A DNA stretch of 18,315 bases from an uncultured Eubacteriales bacterium. GTDB taxonomy: Bacteria > Bacillota > Clostridia > Lachnospirales > Anaerotignaceae. The notes below the pieces were generated by a model. The model was given only the letters and a program-made list of their open reading frames with translations, did no database searches and had not been told where the DNA came from. Below, piece by piece: positions 8,125-13,638 of the stretch (its first letter is position 1; each line of letters begins with the position of its first letter). The stretch covers positions 1-18,315 of the forward strand of contig URCD01000046.1 of assembly GCA_900546215.1 (NCBI GenBank), given 5' to 3'. Both the position numbers and the translations under genes were made by a program.

Positions 8125-8146
8125 ACTTTCCAAAATAACAGTATAC

Positions 8147-8158
8147 TATAAATTTATA
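8147..8158. promoter_or_regulatory. Perfect 12-bp palindrome upstream of the HxlR gene
   Basis: TATAAATTTATA is a perfect palindrome 23 nt upstream of the HxlR start, next to GTATAC (8141-8146). It overlaps the likely core promoter region, where an autoregulatory operator would be expected. Its pure AT composition lowers confidence. Confidence 0.3.
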
Positions 8159-8185
8159 TTAGCATATTAGGCAGCCGGCGGCAAT

Positions 8186-8213
8186 AAAAAAGAGCGGCCT
8201 AAGCTGGCCGCTC
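8186..8213 (-). terminator. Rho-independent terminator after the alcohol dehydrogenase gene
   Basis: A perfect 8-bp stem GAGCGGCC/GGCCGCTC (8192-8199 with 8206-8213) and a 6-nt loop are followed on the minus strand by TTTTTT. It begins about 10 nt after the dehydrogenase stop codon and separates this unit from the HxlR gene. Confidence 0.92.
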
Positions 8214-8223
8214 CTGAATAAGC

Positions 8224-9318
8224 TTATTTGAATTTTTTTCCTCTCTCGTTACATTCCTTAATAGCGGAGATGAATTTTTCCTTTGTAACCTCATAGGGAA
8301 CACAGGTCCATTCCTTTGTTACCGAAGCTCTTTCAGCAACTGCGGGAAGATCCTCATCTGTCAAACCTATTTCATCCATTGTTACAGGAAGACCCATTTC
8401 CTTATGGAAAGCCATTATTCTGTCGCACTCATCATAGTTCTTATCATATGTTAAAAGTACAAGGCTTCCAAAGGAAACGATTTCACCGTGAAGATGATGC
8501 TGTATACAGTTAGGAATAACCGATGTTCCGTTATAGAAGCCATGTGCGAGAGAGCTGTTGTAATAGTAGTCGTTCTCTGTAGTCATGAAGTTTGATACCA
8601 TACCAGTTGTAACGATGATATCAAGAGCAACTTGCTCCAGCTCAAATGAATCCTGGTTGTTTTTACAGTCCTCATAAGCCTTTTTACCGTACTCAATAAG
8701 AGGATCGATACAAATTAAGCTGAGCTGATTGCCCATCATAGGCGTATGTGCTACCTTATGTCCTCTTATTGAAAGCTGAGCCTCAAGCTCCTTTGAGATT
8801 GCGTCGCCGATACCTGCCCAAAACATGTTTTCAGGAGACTCAGCAATAATCTGTGTGTTAATGAAAATATGCTCTGCCGGTGTTTTTGAATAAAAGTAAT
8901 TGTTTACTGTACCGTCCGGGTGGTAAATAACCGCGATTGACGTTGTAGCCGCACAGTTTGAACCCAGTGTAGGGAATGTAAACATTGGTTTGTCAAGTCT
9001 TTCCTTAACAACCTTGCATGTGTCCATTACACGTCCGCCGCCTACTGCAAAAATCATATCGGCGTTTTTAACCGACTCGTTTTTCATAAGCTCCTCTGCG
9101 TTTTCATAAGAAGCTTCTCCGCCGTACCATACAAAATCTGTTACCTCTATATCTGAACCTGCTATACCATCTAATAGTGCATTTTTTACCTTAGCCATTG
9201 CTGTTTTGCCGCCGATAACGACAGCCTTTTTTCCATACTTTCTTGTTACCCACGGAATTTCGTTATAACAGTCCGCTCCTACAGTGTAATTTGGAATATA
9301 AATGTGATAGCCCTTCAT
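8224..9318 (-). CDS. Iron-containing alcohol dehydrogenase, GldA-like
   Basis: A 364-aa group III metal-dependent dehydrogenase. It has the NAD-binding 'AVGGGRVMDTCK' (91-102) and 'TFPTLGSNCAATTS'. Its metal ligands match GldA in order and spacing: Asp172 in 'GIGDAISK', His259 in 'LAHGFYNG' and His277 in 'HHLHGE'. GldA enzymes oxidise glycerol or reduce small alpha-hydroxy ketones and aldehydes; the substrate here is unknown. AGGAG precedes the ATG by about 10 nt. Only 54 nt separate it from the upstream ilvE stop, with no terminator seen, so it is probably co-transcribed with ilvE and subject to the same leader control. That would connect it to branched-chain amino or keto acid metabolism, which is an inference. 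Confidence 0.88.
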   Translation of the reverse strand: MKGYHIYIPNYTVGADCYNEIPWVTRKYGKKAVVIGGKTAMAKVKNALLDGIAGSDIEVTDFVWYGGEASYENAEELMKNESVKNADMIFAVGGGRVMDTCKVVKERLDKPMFTFPTLGSNCAATTSIAVIYHPDGTVNNYFYSKTPAEHIFINTQIIAESPENMFWAGIGDAISKELEAQLSIRGHKVAHTPMMGNQLSLICIDPLIEYGKKAYEDCKNNQDSFELEQVALDIIVTTGMVSNFMTTENDYYYNSSLAHGFYNGTSVIPNCIQHHLHGEIVSFGSLVLLTYDKNYDECDRIMAFHKEMGLPVTMDEIGLTDEDLPAVAERASVTKEWTCVPYEVTKEKFISAIKECNERGKKFK

Positions 9319-9372
9319 AATAAATGCACTCCTTTTTTTAAATGTTTTATTTGGTATAGTGGTTTTTTTAAA

Positions 9373-10464
9373 TTACATTACTGCTGCTTTGCTTCTTACG
9401 GGTACTGTCCAGCCGAAGGGATCCGCGGTGCGTCCCCACTGGATGTTTGTTATACCCTCGTAAAGGTCCTGACATACAGGTCCCATTTCATTATTGTTGA
9501 TTTTGTAGTCAACGCCCTCATAGTGGAGGATACCGATAGGTGATACAACTGCCGCTGTACCTGTTCCCCATGCTTCCTCAAGAGTACCGTTTTTAGCTGC
9601 CTCCAAAACCTCTTCTGCTGTGATAAGTCTTTCAGTAACCTTGTAGCCCTTTGATGTAAGGTATTCGATAGCGCTCTTTCTCGTTATTCCGGGAAGAACT
9701 GAGCCTGTAAGCATTGGAGTTACTATTTCACCGTTGATTTTGAACATTACGTTCATGGAGCCAACTTCCTCGATGTATTTCTGATGAACACCGTCAAGCC
9801 AGAGTACCTGTGTGAAGCCATTGTGCTCCGCAACTGCCTCAGCTCTGTTGCTGGCAGCGTAGTTGCCGCCTACCTTGCAGTCGCCTGTACCGCCTCTTAC
9901 GGCACGTACGTCATGTTCCTCAATAGCGATTTTAACGGGTTTAATACCTTCTTTATAATAATTGCCTACAGGGCATGTAATAATCATGAATTTTGCTTTC
10001 TGTATTCCGTGGAGTCCGATTGGCTCGTCGCAGCCGAACTCGTAAGGTCTTATGTAGAGTGATGTTCCCTTTTCATTGGGTACCCAGTCCTGCTCGAATT
10101 CCACAAATCTTTCGATAAGGTCAAGGATTGTATCAGCGTCAAGGTGAGGGAGGCAGAGTCTGTCGATTGATTTTTCCATGCGCTTAGCGTTCTCGCTTGG
10201 TCTGAAAAGCTGGCAGCTTCCGTCTTCTTTTCTGTATGCCTTCATGCCCTCGAATGCGCCTGCTCCGTAATGGAGGATTGTTGAGCCGGGGTGCATCATA
10301 ATAGGTCCGAAAGGAACTATTCTGCAGTCGTGCCAGCCCTTGTCGGCATCGTAGTCCATGATAAGCATGTGGTCTGTAAATATTTGGCCAAAGGGAAGGT
10401 CTGCCCCTTTGCCCGGTTTTTGTTTAGGTGCCTTTGTTCTCTCTACTTTGATATCCATTTTCAT
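9373..10464 (-). CDS. ilvE: Branched-chain amino acid aminotransferase (class II BCAT)
   Basis: A 363-aa PLP enzyme interconverting Leu, Ile and Val with their 2-oxo acids using glutamate/2-oxoglutarate. It has 'LHYGAGAFEGMKAYR', the PLP lysine in 'GDCKVGGNYAASNRAEA' (Lys197), 'YIEEVGSMN' (Glu232/Glu233) and 'GSVLPGITRKS'. The Tyr/Gly-rich 'GGNYA' site and length of about 360 place it with the eukaryote-like class II BCATs common in Firmicutes. The start is the ATG at 10464, 8 nt after GGAG. The frame is open to 10518, but that region contains the leader terminator and is not expected to be translated. Expression is predicted to be governed by the upstream leader peptide and terminator at 10517-10797. 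Confidence 0.93.
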   Translation of the reverse strand: MKMDIKVERTKAPKQKPGKGADLPFGQIFTDHMLIMDYDADKGWHDCRIVPFGPIMMHPGSTILHYGAGAFEGMKAYRKEDGSCQLFRPSENAKRMEKSIDRLCLPHLDADTILDLIERFVEFEQDWVPNEKGTSLYIRPYEFGCDEPIGLHGIQKAKFMIITCPVGNYYKEGIKPVKIAIEEHDVRAVRGGTGDCKVGGNYAASNRAEAVAEHNGFTQVLWLDGVHQKYIEEVGSMNVMFKINGEIVTPMLTGSVLPGITRKSAIEYLTSKGYKVTERLITAEEVLEAAKNGTLEEAWGTGTAAVVSPIGILHYEGVDYKINNNEMGPVCQDLYEGITNIQWGRTADPFGWTVPVRSKAAVM

Positions 10465-10516
10465 GATTATTTCTCCTCTCGCAATACCTTTTAATTTAAT
10501 AACTCTGCATGAATAC

Positions 10517-10547
10517 AAAAAGGCTTACAGCTATGAAGCCGTAAGCC
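10517..10547 (-). terminator. Leader terminator (attenuator) upstream of ilvE
   Basis: On the minus strand a 7-bp stem GGCTTAC/GTAAGCC (10541-10547 with 10522-10528) has a 12-nt loop and is followed by TTTTT (10517-10521). It sits 40 nt after the leader-peptide stop codon and about 50 nt before the ilvE start. Most transcripts would therefore stop before ilvE unless the structure is prevented from forming. Confidence 0.8.
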
Positions 10548-10587
10548 CTAAAAAACATCTGTGAAAATATCCGATACGATTATACTG

Positions 10588-10737
10588 TCAGCACTTTACA
10601 TTCGCTGTACAATACTTCGTCCACCTATTATCAACTGTTTTTTCAGCACGACACATAGCACTAATACTTCTAATAATAATTAGTGAGCAAATAGCGCTAA
10701 TAGATAGTGTGCAAATGTATAAGCTAGTTGATAACAT
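10588..10737 (-). CDS. Putative Ile/Leu-rich leader peptide of ilvE (transcription attenuation)
   Basis: A 49-codon ORF starting at the ATG at 10737, 9 nt after AGGAG in an AAAGGAGAA context. The peptide begins MLSTSLYICTLSISAICSLI. Its first 25 residues contain 7 Ile (8, 13, 16, 20, 21, 22, 25) and 4 Leu (2, 6, 11, 19), including an Ile-Ile-Ile run, all encoded by ATT, TTA and CTA. It ends 40 nt before the terminator preceding ilvE. Codons 2-4 (TTATCAACT) are exactly complementary to AGTTGATAA within the 3' half of the ORF, so translation would disrupt leader folding. This fits ribosome-mediated attenuation by Ile/Leu supply. Alternatively it could be a small hydrophobic membrane peptide. 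No homologue is recognised. Confidence 0.72.
   Translation of the reverse strand: MLSTSLYICTLSISAICSLIIIRSISAMCRAEKTVDNRWTKYCTANVKC
10628..10734 (-). promoter_or_regulatory. Leader RNA long-range stem and internal hairpin
   Basis: On the transcript TTATCAACT (10726-10734) pairs perfectly over 9 bp with AGTTGATAA (10628-10636). It encloses a hairpin CACTAAT/ATTAGTG (10679-10685 with 10659-10665) that starts within the Ile codons. These are mutually dependent on ribosome position. I could not resolve by eye which segment acts as antiterminator against the terminator at 10517-10547. Confidence 0.5.
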
Positions 10738-10768
10738 TAGTGTGTTCTCCTTTCGAATATTTTTACTC

Positions 10769-10797
10769 ATATTAACACCAAAAACTGTCTTTGTCAA
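10769..10797 (-). promoter_or_regulatory. Sigma-A promoter of the leader-ilvE transcript
   Basis: TTGACA (10792-10797, perfect) is followed after 17 nt by TAATAT (10769-10774) on the minus strand. The predicted start near 10762 gives a leader of about 300 nt before the ilvE ATG, with the leader-peptide ribosome binding site starting about 10 nt into the RNA. Confidence 0.85.
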
Positions 10798-10851
10798 CGA
10801 TAATTTTTATATTTTTAGAAATATATGAAAAATACAATCAAAAAATGCCTG

Positions 10852-11589
10852 TTAAATGCTCTCTAAAAACATTGCCGTCCTTCGAAACGCCTCATGCCTT
10901 CCCTCAGTAAGCACTATACTGTGCTCGCCGTAATCGGGAGTATAAAGCTCTTTCTTTTGGGACGCAAGCCTTTTATATATTTCAGGAGCACTGGACGGGT
11001 CAGCGACAGCGTCGTCCTTTGCCTGAATAACAATGGCTGGACAGTTTATTTTCTCAATTAATCCATCTTCTCTCAAAATCGCCATAAGCCTTTCAAGCTC
11101 CTTAAAAATCGCCACCGCTATATCCTCATAGTGGATATGATACTGCTTGAACAGCCCTACCTTCCCCTCCATAGGCCTATGGAAATATATCTGCTCCGGC
11201 GGATATGTATCCGTCATAAAAGTGCCCGGAAGAAGCCTGAGCGGTGATGATATTGGGATAATGCCAGCGATTTCAGGATGCTTGGCGGCCAGATACAAGG
11301 AAAGGCAGCCGCCAGTTGAAAGCCCGCCAACATAGACTGTATCAAAGTGCTTTTTAAGATATTGATAGTCATACTCGGCCTTATTTATGAAATCCTCACA
11401 GCTTGTGTGCAGAAGCTCCTCGGGGAAGGTTCCATGTCCGGCAAGGTTTACACACCAGACGGAATATCCGTAATCGTTTAAAAATCTCGCCATAGGTATC
11501 ATCTGCGCCGCACCGGATGTAATCCCATGTATCAGAAGAACCGCTTTATTGTTATTTCCCTGAAAAAACACTTGGTCATTAGTCTGCAT
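10852..11589 (-). CDS. Alpha/beta-hydrolase, carboxylesterase/monoacylglycerol lipase-like
   Basis: A 245-aa cytosolic serine hydrolase with no signal peptide. The start is the ATG at 11589, preceded by GGGGAGGG 6 nt upstream; the frame extends to 11628 without a ribosome binding site. It has oxyanion-site 'LLIHGITSGA' (His21-Gly22), nucleophile Ser91 in 'GLSTGG', acid Asp193 in 'AKDDAVADP' and His223 in 'YGEHSIVL', the order and size of Est30/YvaK-like carboxylesterases and bacterial monoacylglycerol lipases. The natural substrate is unknown, presumably a short-chain ester. It is probably monocistronic: it lies divergent from the sdpR operon and ahead of the ilvE leader promoter. No clear GC-rich terminator is visible between its stop and that promoter. 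Confidence 0.85.
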   Translation of the reverse strand: MQTNDQVFFQGNNNKAVLLIHGITSGAAQMIPMARFLNDYGYSVWCVNLAGHGTFPEELLHTSCEDFINKAEYDYQYLKKHFDTVYVGGLSTGGCLSLYLAAKHPEIAGIIPISSPLRLLPGTFMTDTYPPEQIYFHRPMEGKVGLFKQYHIHYEDIAVAIFKELERLMAILREDGLIEKINCPAIVIQAKDDAVADPSSAPEIYKRLASQKKELYTPDYGEHSIVLTEGRHEAFRRTAMFLESI

Positions 11590-11739
11590 ATAAAACCCTC
11601 CCCTTATGTATAGATACGCCATAGGCACAAGGCCCGTTACAATTTATTTATATTTTATCATCTGCATTGTATACTGTCTATATATTAGTACAATATATAT
11701 TTCTATTATTTTACTGTATACTTTCTGGCATTGGCAAAG

Positions 11740-11745
11740 TATAAT
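11740..11745 (+). promoter_or_regulatory. -10 box of the sdpR operon promoter
   Basis: A consensus TATAAT lies about 54 nt before the sdpR ATG. No good -35 box is found at 16-18 nt upstream (ATACTT/TATACT region), so activation or an unusual promoter is possible. The operator-like dyad starts 3 nt downstream. Confidence 0.5.
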
Positions 11746-11747
11746 GC

Positions 11748-11775
11748 AGTTAATTAGATAGTTTTCTAAATAACT
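11748..11775. promoter_or_regulatory. Operator-like inverted repeat at the sdpR promoter
   Basis: AGTTAATTAGA (11748-11758) and TCTAAATAACT (11765-11775) form an 11-bp inverted repeat with one mismatch and a 6-nt centre. It covers the predicted transcription start and lies just ahead of the sdpR ribosome binding site (GGAGG, 11786-11790). This is where an ArsR-type autorepressor should bind. Confidence 0.6.
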
Positions 11776-11798
11776 AACAGCTATTGGAGGAGTACATA

Positions 11799-12071
11799 AT
11801 GTCCGATGTATGGAAAGCTCTGGCTGACCCCACCAGAAGGCAGATACTTGAAATGCTTAAACGCAGTGATATGACCGCAGGGGAAATAGCAGAAAAATTC
11901 AGTATGACAAAGCCGTCCATCAGCAGCCATTTAAGCGTTTTAAAGCAGGCCGACCTTGTTGACGCCCAAAAGCACGGGCAAAATGTAATATATTCCATAA
12001 AAACAAGCGTCATAGAGGACGTGATGAATTTACTTTCAAGCCTGATAGGCAGGGAGGATGAAAAAATATGA
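11799..12071 (+). CDS. sdpR: ArsR-family autorepressor, SdpR-like
   Basis: A 90-aa winged-helix regulator: 'MSDVWKALADPTRRQILEML' followed by 'MTAGEIAEKFSMTKPSISSHLSVLKQADLV' and a short wing. This is the SdpR branch of the ArsR family, which lacks the metal-binding CxC motif. In Bacillus subtilis SdpR represses its own operon and is relieved when the membrane protein SdpI captures SdpC toxin and then sequesters SdpR. The ATG at 11799 has GGAGG 8 nt upstream; a TTG at 11784 lies before that site and is unlikely. It overlaps sdpI by ATGA (12068-12071). Confidence 0.85.
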   Translation: MSDVWKALADPTRRQILEMLKRSDMTAGEIAEKFSMTKPSISSHLSVLKQADLVDAQKHGQNVIYSIKTSVIEDVMNLLSSLIGREDEKI

Positions 12072-12724
12072 GAAAATATATTATGCTTATTATATCCCTT
12101 ATAAACGCTGCCGCAATGGCTGCCGTCATAGCCATGAGCGAAACGGATATTGTGCCGACACATTACAATATTTCCGGCACTGCTGACCGCTATTCCTCAA
12201 AGTGGACGTTTATGCTGGCGGCGGCCATTCCGATTGCCATAGCGCTGATATTTCTGATTTACAGAAGATTAAACAATCCAAACGTGCAGAGCAACGTCAA
12301 ATACGAAAGTAAAGCAATAGCCTTTATAATGATGTTTTTTGTCGTTTTATGCTGGATAATGACAATTCCCTCTTTAAAAGGCGCTGAAAGCCTCGGAAGC
12401 TATGTCCCTGCAACGGTCTGCATTATACTTGGTATATTGATGATGTATGTAAGCAACCTCATGGCAAAGATTAAGCAGAACCGCACTTTTGGCATTAAAA
12501 CAAAAGCTACCCTTTCAAATGAAACTGTATGGAGAAAATCCCACAGGCTCAGCGGCTACACAGGAATGTCAGGCGGCCTTATACTTGCGGTATGCGGGAT
12601 AATTACGCTTGGCACCGCAAATACAGCCCTTCTTTTATATGCTGTAATAATTTTTATTGCGCTGGAGTTTGTAATTCCTGTAGCTTATGCCAACAGGCTG
12701 TATAAAAAACTGGAGGGTAAATAA
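12068..12724 (+). CDS. sdpI: SdpI-family membrane immunity/signal protein
   Basis: A 218-aa protein with six predicted membrane segments (about residues 4-23, 47-66, 83-100, 113-133, 166-182 and 188-210), close to the 207-aa Bacillus SdpI. It has the DUF1648 signature 'PTHYNISGTADRYSSKW' (30-46) and the C-terminal SdpI signature around 'NRTFGIKTKATLSNETVWRKSHRLSG' (137-162). SdpI confers immunity to the SdpC toxin and titrates SdpR at the membrane. No sdpABC toxin genes are in the window, so this could be an orphan immunity or general envelope-stress module. It is translationally coupled to sdpR upstream (ATGA) and to the radical SAM gene downstream (TAATG). Confidence 0.87.
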   Translation: MRKYIMLIISLINAAAMAAVIAMSETDIVPTHYNISGTADRYSSKWTFMLAAAIPIAIALIFLIYRRLNNPNVQSNVKYESKAIAFIMMFFVVLCWIMTIPSLKGAESLGSYVPATVCIILGILMMYVSNLMAKIKQNRTFGIKTKATLSNETVWRKSHRLSGYTGMSGGLILAVCGIITLGTANTALLLYAVIIFIALEFVIPVAYANRLYKKLEGK

Positions 12725-13596
12725 TGCATGAGGTTAAGGCAAAGACAATACTTTCGTCAAAAAACGGCATGAACATTTACCGGGGCTGTTCTCACGGGTG
12801 CATATACTGCGATTCAAGAAGCCTGTGCTACCATATGGACCATGACTTTGAGGACATAGAGGTAAAGTCCAATGCCTGTGAGCTTTTAGAGGCGGCGCTT
12901 AAGAAAAAACGCAGAAAATGCATGATAGGAACGGGCGCCATGTCCGATCCGTACATGCCCCTTGAGGAGACGCTGGGGCTTACGAGGCGCAGTCTTGAGA
13001 TAATATACAAATATGGCTTCGGAGCGGCGATACTGACAAAATCATCCCGAATTTTTCGGGATTTGGATATTTTGAAAAAAATAAACGAAAGGACAAAATG
13101 TGTAGTCCAGATGACCCTTACAACCTATGACGAAAGCCTGTGCAGAATAATTGAGCCTAATGTATCATCCACAAATGAACGGATTGAAGCGCTTAAAATA
13201 CTGCGTGACAACGGCATACCAACAGTCGTATGGCTGTGCCCTATTCTTCCGCATATAAACGATACCGAGGAAAATCTTATCGGACTGCTTAACGGCTGCG
13301 CCGGGGCCGATGTACACGGCATTTTGTGTTTTGGCTTCGGGCTTACGCTAAGGGATGGCGACAGAGAGTATTTTTATAAAAAGCTGGACGAGCATTTCCC
13401 CGGCATGAAGGAGCGTTACATAAGTGAATTTGGAAACGCCTACAGCCTTCCAAGCCCCAATAGCAGCACACTGATGAAAATCTATTCTCAGTTTTGTCAA
13501 AAGCATAAAATAATCTATAAAATTGACGAGGTATTTAAATATTTAAATGAATTTGAGGATAAAACCGAAGGCGGACAACTGACACTGTTTGATTAA
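12724..13596 (+). CDS. Radical SAM protein, spore photoproduct lyase (SPL)-like family
   Basis: A 290-aa radical S-adenosylmethionine enzyme. The 4Fe-4S/SAM site is the CX3CX2C motif in 'YRGCSHGCIYCD' (Cys22, Cys26, Cys29). 'GTGAMSDPYMPLEE' (about 93-106) resembles the conserved SDPYxPxE segment of SPL-like proteins and the Rv2578c/PA0069 group. It is shorter than bona fide SplB (about 340 aa), so DNA-photoproduct repair should not be assumed; the substrate is unknown. Its ATG shares one base with the sdpI stop (TAATG) and uses GGAGGG inside the end of sdpI, making it the third cistron of the sdpRI operon. The stop codon runs into the shared terminator. Confidence 0.85.
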   Translation: MHEVKAKTILSSKNGMNIYRGCSHGCIYCDSRSLCYHMDHDFEDIEVKSNACELLEAALKKKRRKCMIGTGAMSDPYMPLEETLGLTRRSLEIIYKYGFGAAILTKSSRIFRDLDILKKINERTKCVVQMTLTTYDESLCRIIEPNVSSTNERIEALKILRDNGIPTVVWLCPILPHINDTEENLIGLLNGCAGADVHGILCFGFGLTLRDGDREYFYKKLDEHFPGMKERYISEFGNAYSLPSPNSSTLMKIYSQFCQKHKIIYKIDEVFKYLNEFEDKTEGGQLTLFD

Positions 13597-13624
13597 AAAG
13601 GGATGGTCAAAGACCATCCCTTTT
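13595..13624. terminator. Bidirectional rho-independent terminator
   Basis: A perfect 9-bp stem GGGATGGTC/GACCATCCC (13600-13608 with 13612-13620) has a 3-nt loop. It is flanked by AAAAA and TTTT, so it works for the convergent radical SAM gene (plus) and the SLH protein gene (minus). Confidence 0.93.
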
Positions 13625-13638
13625 ATCAGTTAAAAATA

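Noticed and set aside
9373..10518. Longer ilvE start at 10518
   Set aside because: The extra 18 codons overlap the 3' edge of the leader terminator T-tract and have no ribosome binding site, whereas the ATG at 10464 has GGAG at 8 nt.
10464..10797. T-box riboswitch upstream of ilvE
   Set aside because: No AGGGTGGNACCGCG antiterminator motif or specifier-loop architecture was found; the peptide ORF plus terminator explains the region better.
11668..11722. Repeated TGTATACT elements (11668-11675 and 11715-11722) between the esterase and sdpR genes
   Set aside because: They are short AT-rich palindromic words in an AT-rich gap; nothing ties them to a known regulator.
12724..13596. Calling the radical SAM gene splB (spore photoproduct lyase)
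   Set aside because: It is shorter than SplB and sits in an sdpRI operon. Only family-level similarity (CX3CX2C and SDPYMPLE-like segment) is supported.
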